Shown here in pieces: positions 1-8,200 of a stretch of DNA of 64,000 bases. A program made the translations under genes and the position numbers. The stretch is from Neobacillus novalis NBRC 102450 (GTDB taxonomy: Bacteria > Bacillota > Bacilli > Bacillales > Cytobacillaceae). The DNA is taken from assembly GCF_001591805.1 (NCBI RefSeq), contig NZ_BCVP01000014.1, positions 1 to 64,000 on the forward strand. The letters run 5' to 3'. Each line of letters starts with the position of its first letter. The stretch's first letter is position 1. Under the pieces are notes generated by a model. That model had not been told where the DNA came from. It saw only the letters and a program-made list of their open reading frames with translations, and searched no databases.

Positions 1-6
1 GAGCGG

Positions 7-387
7 TCAATAAGAATCTAAGGTTTCACATCGGTTTAATTGGTCTAGTGGATTCTGCATTAACTTTCCATTCTTCATTAATATGAAATCGCCTTTTTCA
101 TAACAATAATCACCCTCATGATTTTTAACATCAAAAAGGTATATAGTGTCTTGAATAATACAAGTGTCAATTTGGAATTTTGAATTGTTTAACTCAAGGA
201 GTAAATCATTTAGAATCAAACATTCACTCTGAATCTTTTCCGTTAAAGAATCAAACATCAATTCGCCTTCGAAGCCCTTTTTAAGCCTAAAATAGTTCCA
301 TTTGTCTTCCTCAGACAAATTCATACTCTTGTTTAAGATTCTTAATATCGTTATTTCTTCCCGCTCAGTTCGTGGATTATAAGCCAT
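7..387 (-). CDS. NERD-domain protein, apparently truncated by a frameshift
   Basis: The protein has the core of a nuclease-related domain (NERD): an N-terminal helix region, then GFEGELMFD, FQIDTCIIQDTIYLFDVKN and a region ending NPLDQLNRCETL. NERD proteins in Bacillaceae are usually about 300 residues, but this frame stops after about 126. In the -1 frame the sequence reads on as LRFLLTA, which fits the leucine-rich helix expected after ETL, so a missing base is likely just before the stop, at the window edge. The start at 387 (MAYNPRTER) is chosen because AAAGG lies 8 bases upstream; an ATG at 396 directly abuts that site. NERD is a predicted nuclease fold; its biological role is not established. 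It could be a decaying gene or a sequencing error. Confidence 0.6.
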   Translation of the reverse strand: MAYNPRTEREEITILRILNKSMNLSEEDKWNYFRLKKGFEGELMFDSLTEKIQSECLILNDLLLELNNSKFQIDTCIIQDTIYLFDVKNHEGDYCYEKGDFILMKNGKLMQNPLDQLNRCETLDSY

Positions 388-662
388 AATGCACATCCTT
401 TCTGTTAAAAAATACCAAAAACACTTAGCATATCATCTGCAGGCATGTAAAAAATACAAGAATTGCCCCACATACTACCTTCATTTTACAAAAAAGTCGC
501 ATGGAGACGTTGGTGACTATTTGTACAATTATTGACATTTATGTCGATGATATCGGACAAAAGGCTTTATGCCATTTTCCAAATAAAAATACGTGGAAAT
601 GGCTGGAATCTATGATACTCTAAATAATAGAAAACAAAACATAAAGCGAGAGGAGAAACATT

Positions 663-2219
663 TTGAAGAATAGAATTATTCGTAGTTTGCTAATGTTTGC
701 TTTATTACTCGGGATTTCTTACGGCGTTTCATGGAACAAGGCAGAGGCCGCCGAACAACCAAATATGATCGTCACTTCAATTAAACTGCCGGTCTATCGG
801 AGTTTCGAAGAGCTTTCAGACTATCAAATTCATTTAAAACCAACTTATACGCGCTATGCGGAATTATCTTATAACGACAAGGTGACCATCCTCAGCGAAA
901 AGGATTATGCCGCAAAAATCCGGATGAAAGATGGGCGAGAAGGCTGGGTTCACAGGGCCTACTTGAACAGCAATAGTAAAAATCAAACCTGGATGGTGAA
1001 AAAGGAGAGAAATCTACGAGACCTTCCAGATGGCTCGAAGCCGATTACCGGTGTTATAGAGAATAACTCAAAGGTATTTGTTCTAGAGGTATCACCTGAC
1101 ACGAAATATTACAAAATCCAAACAGTAGACGGAAAGAAACAAGGTTGGATTTACAACTGGTATCTTGAAAATGAAAGGTATATGACTATACTAGGTGGCA
1201 GCAATGTCATCCCATATGAATTTGGAAATGAAGGAACAACCACTAATAATATTTCCATTTTCACCCCATTAAACACAAAAGCGAATGTAACCGTTAATGC
1301 TATTAACCAGTTCATTAACTATAAAACCAAATGGGCCAATACGTTAATGACAGGTATGGGGTCTTCCTATATTGAAGCCCAAAACGAAACTGGCTTAAAT
1401 GCGATTTACCTTGTCGCACATTCAGGCTTAGAGACACGCTGGGGTACTTCAGGGATAGTTGCAAATAAATACAATTATTATGGTATCAATGCAAATGATC
1501 TTCGCCCACTTACAGATGCCTATGACTATTCTACAAAAGGCAGCGGGATTGTAGCTGGAGCGATTTTTATCAATCAAACGTATGTTAATAGGAATACGTT
1601 TATGGAGAATTCTCTCGACCCTTACGAGCAGCCGACACTCGATAACATGCGGTTTAATTCCAACCTTCATCAATACTCAACCGACGAAGCGTGGGCAAGC
1701 AAAATTGCGCAAATTGCTAATGAATTTAGTAGTTTCGCAGCCAATACCGGTTGGAAAAGCTTAGACGGCAAATGGTATTATTTCAATGGCGACTGGTCGC
1801 TTAAAACCGGCTGGCTGCAAACAGGTGGTAAATGGTATTACCTCAATCAATCAGGTGTCATGCAAACTGGCTGGCTGCAAACAGGCGGCAAATGGTATTA
1901 CCTCAACCAATCAGGTGCGATGCAAACTGGCTGGCTTCAAACAGGAGGCAAGTGGTATTTCTTAAATCCAGCAGGAGATATGAAGACCGGCTGGTTGTCT
2001 ACAGGCGGCAAGTGGTACTTTCTCGACTTTAGCGGCGCGATGAAAACGGGCTGGGTTTCTACAGGAGGCAAGTGGTACTACATGAACACCAGCGGTGCGA
2101 TGCAAACCGGCTGGGTATTAGTCGGAAACAAATGGTATTACCTATACAGCGATGGCCATATGGCAGCTAACACTACCATTGGCAAATACCGTTTAGGAAA
2201 AGACGGTGCGATGCTCTAG
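663..2219 (+). CDS. Secreted glucosaminidase with SH3b domains and GW/choline-binding-type repeats
   Basis: Predicted cell-wall hydrolase. Residues 1-29 form a signal peptide (cut near AEA-AEQ). Two SH3-like segments follow (about 40-105 and 110-175). A glucosaminidase (GH73-like) domain spans about 205-360, with the expected acid in SGLETRWGTS near residue 257 and the NYYGIN motif. From about residue 362 to the end there are about seven 20-residue repeats of the form TGW-x-GGKWYYL-x-GAM, followed by a cap containing AANTTIGKY. The start is TTG at 663, preceded by AGAGGAG. The domains imply cleavage of N-acetylglucosaminyl bonds in peptidoglycan while bound to a wall polymer through the repeats. 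The gene stands alone between its own leader and a strong terminator. Confidence 0.88.
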   Translation: MKNRIIRSLLMFALLLGISYGVSWNKAEAAEQPNMIVTSIKLPVYRSFEELSDYQIHLKPTYTRYAELSYNDKVTILSEKDYAAKIRMKDGREGWVHRAYLNSNSKNQTWMVKKERNLRDLPDGSKPITGVIENNSKVFVLEVSPDTKYYKIQTVDGKKQGWIYNWYLENERYMTILGGSNVIPYEFGNEGTTTNNISIFTPLNTKANVTVNAINQFINYKTKWANTLMTGMGSSYIEAQNETGLNAIYLVAHSGLETRWGTSGIVANKYNYYGINANDLRPLTDAYDYSTKGSGIVAGAIFINQTYVNRNTFMENSLDPYEQPTLDNMRFNSNLHQYSTDEAWASKIAQIANEFSSFAANTGWKSLDGKWYYFNGDWSLKTGWLQTGGKWYYLNQSGVMQTGWLQTGGKWYYLNQSGAMQTGWLQTGGKWYFLNPAGDMKTGWLSTGGKWYFLDFSGAMKTGWVSTGGKWYYMNTSGAMQTGWVLVGNKWYYLYSDGHMAANTTIGKYRLGKDGAML

Positions 2220-2243
2220 GATAAATAGGCCCCTATAAAGGGC

Positions 2244-2285
2244 AAAACGGAACCACCTCATCGGAGGCTGGTTCCGTTTTTTTAC
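2244..2285 (+). terminator. Rho-independent terminator of the glucosaminidase gene
   Basis: A 12-bp inverted repeat (AAAACGGAACCA at 2244-2255 and TGGTTCCGTTTT at 2269-2280) ends in a T run. The rest of the 350-base gap before the next gene is AT-rich; I see no other feature there apart from the next ribosome site. Confidence 0.9.
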
Positions 2286-2572
2286 GAAAAATTAGTCAAA
2301 AAGTAACAGTCCAACTTACATAACATTTGACATCATTCGCCAAGCAAAAGCAGCGGCAACAAAAATCAATAGTTTCATAGTCATAAATTAGAAAGGCCAT
2401 TTTGCCTATTTTTTAACTACTTTTCTGAAAAATAAGACAAAAAGTCGAAAAAGGTCAGTTTTTGAAACATTCCTGTAATAATATTAAAAACTAACTGTAA
2501 ATTAACTCTAGTAACTTTTATGAGATACTAGTATTAACAAAAAGAGAGAGAAAAAGAAACAAGGAGGTTGTC

Positions 2573-3322
2573 ATGAAGAAGTTAGTCATAAGTGGTTTAC
2601 TATCATGTTCTTTACTCTTAAGCGGATTAGTCAGTGGACATAAAGCAGAAGCGGCATCAGTTGGAGATACAGTTACAGACATAGCTCTTGAATATATAGG
2701 TGTACCATATGTGTGGGGAGGATCGTCTCCGAGCGGGTTTGATTGCTCTGGGTTTACAAGCTATACATATAAGCAAGCTGGAGTTACCTTGCCTCGGACG
2801 GCAGCAGATCAATACACGACAGGCCAAGCCGTTTCAAAAGGTAATTTAACGAAAGGCGACCTAGTTTTCTTCAGTACATATAAAGCTGGAGCTTCACACG
2901 TCGGCATTTCCTTAGGCGGCGAGAAGTTTGTCCATGCTTCTAGTAACGGAGTAAAAATTAGTTCTTTATCAGAGTCATATTATACTCAAACGTATATTGG
3001 CTCGAAGCGAATTGGTAATTACAACAATGGCTGGGTTCTATCCGGTGGTAAGTGGTACTACTATAAAAATTCTGAAAAGGCAACGGGCTGGATTAAAGAT
3101 AATAGCCGTTGGTACTACTTAACAGAAGCGGATGGCTCGATGAAAACAGGTTGGTTATTTGTAGACAATAATTGGTATTACTTAAACGGTAGTGGTGCAA
3201 TGCTCAGTGGCTGGATTTATACAGGAGGCAAATGGTACTTCCTCTATAATAATGGGTCAATGGCCAAAAATACAACAATCGGCGGATATGCAGTGGATAG
3301 CAACGGTGCTTGGATACAATAA
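2573..3322 (+). CDS. Secreted NlpC/P60 peptidase with GW/choline-binding-type repeats
   Basis: Predicted endopeptidase that cuts peptidoglycan stem peptides. Residues 1-28 are a signal peptide (ending KAEAAS). The NlpC/P60 domain covers about 30-148, with catalytic Cys in FDCSGF, His in HVGISLGG and the third polar residue in FVHASS. About four to five GW-type repeats follow (about 152-225), then the cap AKNTTIGGYAVDSNGAWIQ, almost the same cap as in the other repeat proteins of this window. An AAGGAGG site lies directly upstream of the ATG. It is short for the family and has no SH3 or LysM domain, so targeting probably rests on the repeats. Confidence 0.9.
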   Translation: MKKLVISGLLSCSLLLSGLVSGHKAEAASVGDTVTDIALEYIGVPYVWGGSSPSGFDCSGFTSYTYKQAGVTLPRTAADQYTTGQAVSKGNLTKGDLVFFSTYKAGASHVGISLGGEKFVHASSNGVKISSLSESYYTQTYIGSKRIGNYNNGWVLSGGKWYYYKNSEKATGWIKDNSRWYYLTEADGSMKTGWLFVDNNWYYLNGSGAMLSGWIYTGGKWYFLYNNGSMAKNTTIGGYAVDSNGAWIQ

Positions 3323-3335
3323 CAGAAAAATTTTG

Positions 3336-3372
3336 GAAGTGAAACATTCAAGTCGGTTTCGCTTTTTTTTTT
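3336..3372 (+). terminator. Terminator after the NlpC/P60 gene
   Basis: The stem GTGAAAC...GTTTCGC (with one G-T pair) is followed by about ten T residues. Confidence 0.75.
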
Positions 3373-3477
3373 GCCAATTAGAACAAAATTTTTTAACATA
3401 TCAGTGAACTAATTGGCAAAAAAGGAGGAAAAGCGATATCGTTTACGGCTGATAGTTTCTTTTAATCATGATTTTTG

Positions 3478-3493
3478 TTACAATTAGTTGTAA
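3478..3493. promoter_or_regulatory. Palindrome upstream of wecC, possible operator
   Basis: TTACAA-TTAG-TTGTAA is a perfect 6-bp inverted repeat about 95 bases before the wecC start. No regulator can be named from the sequence. Confidence 0.25.
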
Positions 3494-3588
3494 AATTTAA
3501 TCGTCATACGTCTGGCGGAAAGATACATCGCCAAGGTATAATATAAGATTATAGTTATTTAAAGTATGGTTGGAAAGGAAGTAACTTG

Positions 3589-4863
3589 ATGAATAAAATA
3601 TGTGTCGTTGGTCTCGGTTATATTGGTTTACCAACATCCGTTATGTTTGCCAATAATGGCCTGCATGTGCACGGGGTAGACGTAAATGCGGCGGCCGTCG
3701 AAAAAATCCAGCATAAACAGCTTCATATAGAAGAAAACGGATTGCAAGAGCGCCTGAATGCGGCAATTGACAGCGGCAATCTAACCGTTTCAACCACTCC
3801 GGAAAAAGCGGATGTCTTTATTATCGCAGTGCCATCACCGATCAACCCGGATAAAACGGCTGATATGAAATATGTAGAAGCAGCCACCAAGTCGATTGTT
3901 CCTTTTATTGAAAAGGGCAACCTCGTCATTCTAGAATCGACCGTTCCACCGCGAACAGTTGAGGATGTAATGATGCCGATTTTAAAAGAAAGCGGACTTG
4001 AAATCGGGTCAGAGTTGCTTGTCTCCCACTCACCTGAACGAGTTATTCCAGGCCGGGTTTTTGAAGAGCTTGTCAATAACAGCCGGATTGTCGGCGGTAT
4101 TAATGAGGAATCCTCAGAAAAAACGCGAGACCTTTATCGTGCTTTTGTGAAAGGGGAAATTTTCTTAACCGATGCGACAACCGCTGAAATGGTTAAGGTG
4201 ATTGAAAATACATTCCGTGATGTAAACATTGCCTTCGCTAACGAGCTGGCACGTGTCAGTGCAAATCTTGGCGTAAATGTTTGGGAGGCCATTAAGCTTG
4301 CCAATCATCACCCGCGCGTCAATATTCACCTTCCAGGTCCCGGCGTTGGCGGCCATTGTATTGCGGTCGATCCATGGTTCCTTGTTGAGCAGGATCCGGA
4401 AAATGCAAAAATCATTCACCTTGCACGGCAAACGAATGATTCGATGCCACTTTATGTGGCGAATCAGGTTAAAGCAATTGCCAATCAGCATCAAATTACG
4501 AATCCGAAAGTGGCTGTTTTGGGTTTATCGTTTAAAGCGAACATCGATGATATGCGGGAAAGTCCATCCGTTGAGGTCGTTCATCATTTAAATGAGCTGA
4601 ATCTTGAGCTAACTGCTTTTGATCCGCATATTAATGAAGCGAAATTACCACAGCAATCATTGGAGCTTGAAGAAACATTGAAAGATGCGGATATCATCCT
4701 CATTTTAACCGAGCATGATGAATTTAAAATTCTTGATCCGAAACAGACTGCTAATCTCGTTCGTTCAAAAATTGTATTTGATACAAAAAATTGCCTCCCG
4801 CGTGATGCTTGGGTCAAAGCAGGTTTTGACCTGCGTGTGTTAGGGGATTCCAAAAATTTATAA
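3589..4863 (+). CDS. wecC: UDP-N-acetyl-D-mannosamine dehydrogenase (UDP-ManNAcA synthesis)
   Basis: Oxidises UDP-ManNAc to UDP-ManNAc-uronic acid with two NAD+. The Rossmann motif GLGYIGLP is at residues 8-15; the three-domain nucleotide-sugar dehydrogenase fold spans the protein; the catalytic cysteine is in GGHCIAVDPWFLV, the form typical of WecC rather than of UDP-glucose dehydrogenase. The length of 424 residues is normal. ATG at 3589 is preferred over the adjacent in-frame TTG at 3586; both are served by AAGGAAG. It is followed by a TagA-family transferase, so the product is likely a ManNAc(A)-containing wall polymer or its linkage unit. The true substrate (ManNAc or another HexNAc) is inferred. 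Confidence 0.9.
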   Translation: MNKICVVGLGYIGLPTSVMFANNGLHVHGVDVNAAAVEKIQHKQLHIEENGLQERLNAAIDSGNLTVSTTPEKADVFIIAVPSPINPDKTADMKYVEAATKSIVPFIEKGNLVILESTVPPRTVEDVMMPILKESGLEIGSELLVSHSPERVIPGRVFEELVNNSRIVGGINEESSEKTRDLYRAFVKGEIFLTDATTAEMVKVIENTFRDVNIAFANELARVSANLGVNVWEAIKLANHHPRVNIHLPGPGVGGHCIAVDPWFLVEQDPENAKIIHLARQTNDSMPLYVANQVKAIANQHQITNPKVAVLGLSFKANIDDMRESPSVEVVHHLNELNLELTAFDPHINEAKLPQQSLELEETLKDADIILILTEHDEFKILDPKQTANLVRSKIVFDTKNCLPRDAWVKAGFDLRVLGDSKNL

Positions 4864-4875
4864 ATTTGCATCCAG

Positions 4876-4900
4876 CTGCGGCAAACACTCTTTGCCGCAG
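4876..4900 (+). other. Intercistronic hairpin between wecC and tagA
   Basis: CTGCGGCAAA-CACTC-TTTGCCGCAG is a perfect 10-bp stem with a 5-base loop and no T run. It is probably not a full terminator; it could be an mRNA processing or stabilising element, or a weak attenuator between the two cistrons. Confidence 0.55.
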
Positions 4901-4944
4901 TAAGTTTCAGGTGAGATGCCCAAATCAAAACCAGGTGGTACATT

Positions 4945-5652
4945 ATGAAAGAAAACTTTCTCGGCGTTGATGTTTGTGATTATGATTACGACCAGCTCGC
5001 CTCATTATTAATGCAGGATATCGAAAATAAGAAGAAATCATTTATTGTCGCTATTAATCCGGAGAAAATCATGAAGGCCCAAGAGGATGAGGCACTCAGA
5101 ACGCTTTTGAACCGTGCCGATTACCAGATTCCAGATGGAATTGGCGTTATTTTAGCCTCGAAATTGAAAGGCGGCCGGGTGAAAAGCCGTGTAACCGGAA
5201 TTGATATGATGCTCAAGCTTTGCAAAACAGGAGCGGAGCAAGGGAAACGACTCTTTTTGTACGGAGGCAAGCCGGGTGTAGCCGATGCGGCGAAGACGGA
5301 GCTTGAAAAGCAATTCCCGGGAATCCAAATAGTCGGCACCTTACATGGTTATGAAAAAGATGAACAGGTAATCGTTGATACGATTAATCAGCATCAACCG
5401 GAAATTATCTTTGTTGCGTTAGGAAGTCCGGCTCAGGAATATTGGATTGTCAATCACATGAATCAAGTAACTCCTTGTGTTTTTCAAGGGGTAGGCGGTT
5501 CGTACGATGTGATTTCCGGCAATCTCAAACGTGCCCCGGAAGTTTTCCAAACGCTTGGATTAGAATGGTTCTACCGTTTAGTCAAAGAACCGTGGCGCTG
5601 GAAACGGCAGTTAATTTTGCCGAAATTCCTGCTAAGAACAATGAAAAAGTAA
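4945..5652 (+). CDS. tagA: WecG/TagA/CpsF family N-acetylmannosaminyltransferase
   Basis: The family transfers ManNAc (or ManNAcA) to undecaprenyl-PP-GlcNAc, the second step of wall-polymer linkage-unit assembly, at the inner membrane face. Visible family motifs are NPEKIMKAQED, the DGIGVILASKLKGG region, VTGIDMM, and ALGSPAQEYWI near the C-terminus. The length of 235 residues is normal. AGGTGG precedes the ATG. It lies 81 bases after wecC on the same strand with a hairpin between, and is followed by a terminator. Whether the donor is UDP-ManNAc or the uronic acid made by wecC cannot be told; wecC next door makes the uronic acid plausible. The symbol is by family only. Confidence 0.85.
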   Translation: MKENFLGVDVCDYDYDQLASLLMQDIENKKKSFIVAINPEKIMKAQEDEALRTLLNRADYQIPDGIGVILASKLKGGRVKSRVTGIDMMLKLCKTGAEQGKRLFLYGGKPGVADAAKTELEKQFPGIQIVGTLHGYEKDEQVIVDTINQHQPEIIFVALGSPAQEYWIVNHMNQVTPCVFQGVGGSYDVISGNLKRAPEVFQTLGLEWFYRLVKEPWRWKRQLILPKFLLRTMKK

Positions 5653-5688
5653 TAGCCTTTCTCAAGTATTATGGGAGAGGCTTTTTAT
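5653..5688 (+). terminator. Terminator after tagA
   Basis: An imperfect stem (AGCCTTTCTC with GGGAGAGGCT) is followed by TTTTTATT. Confidence 0.7.
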
Positions 5689-5713
5689 TCAGAGGAAAAG
5701 GGGGTCGACACGG

Positions 5714-6451
5714 ATGGCTGCGATTGTTGACAATCTGATCAAACAATTACGTGCAAGCAAATTCTATGGTTTTGCAAAAAACAATACGGTTTTAATAAAA
5801 CTGAAAAGAAAATATGACAAAGTCCAATATCAAAAGCAACAGAATAGTGTTCATATGCATGGCCTGCAAATGTTGAAATATATGAAAGAAGCGTTTGCTG
5901 AAATTGGTGAGGAATTTTGGCTCGATTATGGGACACTTCTTGGGGCTGTACGCGAAAAGGATTTTATCGGGCATGACAAAGATCTCGATATCGGCTGTTT
6001 TGACTTTGATGATAAAAAGAAGGGCCAGCTTGTCGAGATTCTTGCGAAAAAAGGCGTTAAGCTGTACAAGCAATTCGAAATGGATGGGAAAATTTACGAG
6101 CAGGCCTTTCATTTAAACGGGTTGCATTTTGATATCTTTTATTATTGGAAAGGCGAAAACGACCTAATATGGTGTTATTTTAGTGAAATTGGTCCAAAAA
6201 TGGAGTTTGAAAATCGTCCCAATTATCAAATTGCCAAAGGATATCTCACTTCAAGCGTCACATCGCATTTTGCCGGGTTAATGGACTATGAATTTAAAGG
6301 TGAAATCTTCAAGATTCCGACGAATTATCACGAGTATTTGATCGATAACTACGGAACAACCTATATGCAAAAAGATGAAAGTTGGATTACAGGGGAAGAT
6401 CCTGACAATCTTAAGGAGATTAAGAAGGATGTCATCGTCAAGGAATTTTAA
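5714..6451 (+). CDS. LicD/fukutin-related family protein (candidate phosphosugar or phosphocholine transferase)
   Basis: Residues 70-100 carry the family signature: FWLDYGTLLGAVR, then an aspartate cluster HDKDLDIG (family form usually WDxDxDI). A second acidic cluster DFDD follows. LicD members attach phosphocholine to teichoic acids or LPS; fukutin-related proteins transfer ribitol phosphate. The length of 245 residues fits. AAAGGGGG upstream serves ATG 5714. It lies between the TagA gene and two flippase genes, so the acceptor is probably the local polymer. The aspartates fit a metal-dependent transferase. The exact group transferred is unknown; the choline-binding-like repeats on four neighbouring secreted proteins make phosphocholine an attractive but unproved guess. 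Confidence 0.75.
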   Translation: MAAIVDNLIKQLRASKFYGFAKNNTVLIKLKRKYDKVQYQKQQNSVHMHGLQMLKYMKEAFAEIGEEFWLDYGTLLGAVREKDFIGHDKDLDIGCFDFDDKKKGQLVEILAKKGVKLYKQFEMDGKIYEQAFHLNGLHFDIFYYWKGENDLIWCYFSEIGPKMEFENRPNYQIAKGYLTSSVTSHFAGLMDYEFKGEIFKIPTNYHEYLIDNYGTTYMQKDESWITGEDPDNLKEIKKDVIVKEF

Positions 6452-6508
6452 GATTGAATGGGGCTGTTGGGATGACAGAACCTTACTTTTTGATTCGAGG
6501 TTGTAAGA

Positions 6509-7966
6509 ATGCAGAAAAAGTCGCTATTAAAAAATGCCATTTATAAAATTACTTTAAACTTTTTTAATCTGATTGTGCCTGTTATTATTGGTGCGTATGT
6601 ATACAGGACATTAGGTACGGATGCCATCGGAAGAGTGAAAACCGGGGAAACGATTTTTAATTACTTCTTTATTTTTGCGGCCTTTGGTGTTTATCAATAT
6701 GGTTTGCGTGAGGTCAGCCGAATCAAAAATGATAGGCAAAAGGTCAATCAGCTATTCACGAGCTTATTTACCTTGGGACTGTTAACAAACTTGGTGACGC
6801 TCTTGGTTTACCTGGCAGTTTCCTATTTAGGCTACGGCGGCAAGGTATTATTTCCAGTCTTGATGATGTATTCACTCAACTTCTTTCTTAATATTTTCTT
6901 TGTGGAATGGGTCAATGAAGCCTATGAGGATTATGGCTTTATTACTCTCAAGACGATGATTGTAAAACTCATTTATGTGGCTTTATTGCTTACGTTTGTA
7001 AAAAGTGCGGATAATTATTTGATCTTTATCGGTTTATTAGCGACAACTACCGGTTTGAATAATATTATCAGTTTTGTTTATGTAAAACGAAAAGTGAAAT
7101 TTGATTTTAAAAATATTAGTTTTCGTCCACACTTGAAACCTTTGTTTCTTGTCGTTATTTTCTCTAATGGGAACATCCTGTATTCGCAGCTTGACCGTTT
7201 CATGCTTGGGGAATTCGTCAATGAACGGTCTGTTTCCTATTATACAATGGCCCAGCAAATTGCTACGATGATCAATGCCCTGATGCTCAGTATTATTCAG
7301 GTCACAATCCCGAGGCTGTCCTATTTATTAGGCGGTGAAAATGACGAGCAGTATCTAAGCTTACTGAAGAAAATTGCTAAAGTCTATTCCGCTTTGCTAT
7401 TTCCTGCTGCAATTGGGCTTTATGTCATTGCTGACGTTGCGGTCGTTCTTTATGGGAAAGAAGAATTTATCCCTGCAGGCCCGGTATTGTCGATTTTCGC
7501 GCTCTATATGATAACAATTGGTTTTGAATCAATCCTATCTAACCAGGTTATTTACATTAAGAAGAAAGAAAATATTCTCGTCCGGTTAATTTTTATTTGC
7601 GGGTTCATCAACTTGGCCTTGAATCTTGGCTGCTTTTACTTTGGCGTGCTTGATGCAAGGACGGCAATCATGACAACTGCGATCGCCAACGTTTTCTTGA
7701 TTGGCTGTGAATATATTTACATTCGGAAATTTCTCAAAGTGCCCTTTCAGCTATTATCGTGGACGAACTTGAAATATCTCGTTTATTCCATTTTATTTAT
7801 CCCGATATCGCTAGTTATTCGTTCTTTTGTTAGCGGCACTCTCCTGTTGACTGTATCAATCATTTCAGTATGCGGACTGTATTATTTCCTCATTTTACTT
7901 GCTACAAAGGATGAAATCGTTAGCTTGCTTACTACAAAATTGAAGGGAAAATTTTTGAAAAAATAA
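6509..7966 (+). CDS. Wzx-type polysaccharide flippase, copy 1
   Basis: A 485-residue polytopic membrane protein with about 12-14 hydrophobic segments in the layout of the polysaccharide transport (Wzx/MATE-like) family. The N-terminal region (LLKNAIYKITLNF...IVPVIIGAYVYRTLG) is typical. The family flips undecaprenyl-PP-linked repeat units to the outer membrane face. The start at 6509 has a modest GAGG site. It follows the LicD-like gene by 57 bases and probably shares its transcript. A second, divergent flippase gene follows 234 bases later, so two different lipid-linked units may be handled. Confidence 0.85.
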   Translation: MQKKSLLKNAIYKITLNFFNLIVPVIIGAYVYRTLGTDAIGRVKTGETIFNYFFIFAAFGVYQYGLREVSRIKNDRQKVNQLFTSLFTLGLLTNLVTLLVYLAVSYLGYGGKVLFPVLMMYSLNFFLNIFFVEWVNEAYEDYGFITLKTMIVKLIYVALLLTFVKSADNYLIFIGLLATTTGLNNIISFVYVKRKVKFDFKNISFRPHLKPLFLVVIFSNGNILYSQLDRFMLGEFVNERSVSYYTMAQQIATMINALMLSIIQVTIPRLSYLLGGENDEQYLSLLKKIAKVYSALLFPAAIGLYVIADVAVVLYGKEEFIPAGPVLSIFALYMITIGFESILSNQVIYIKKKENILVRLIFICGFINLALNLGCFYFGVLDARTAIMTTAIANVFLIGCEYIYIRKFLKVPFQLLSWTNLKYLVYSILFIPISLVIRSFVSGTLLLTVSIISVCGLYYFLILLATKDEIVSLLTTKLKGKFLKK

Positions 7967-8107
7967 TCGTTCAACATCTATTGAAGACTTCTTTTTAGTT
8001 AGCAGTTCTTTTTTGTGGATATGAAATTCAACGTTGTGGGTAACTACTAATTAACAAGAATTTGAGTTTTTTCTTTACATAACACGTATTTTCTTGTTAA
8101 GAGAGTT

Positions 8108-8126
8108 ATATTCAAAAATTGAATAT
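8108..8126. promoter_or_regulatory. Perfect palindrome upstream of the second flippase gene
   Basis: ATATTCAA-AAA-TTGAATAT, 8-bp arms, lies 75 bases before the start codon. It is a possible operator; the regulator is unknown. Confidence 0.3.
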
Positions 8127-8200
8127 TTAATTTTAAGAAAAAGTTAAGGCTGCTCTTCTAGTATAAACATTATTAATCTTGAAGAATTCGAGGATGCAAA

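Noticed and set aside
1832-2032. Repetitive alternative frame and CRISPR-like regular repeats in the 3' part of the glucosaminidase gene
   Set aside because: The about 60-base period is the coding of 20-residue GW repeats; there are no spacers and no cas genes.
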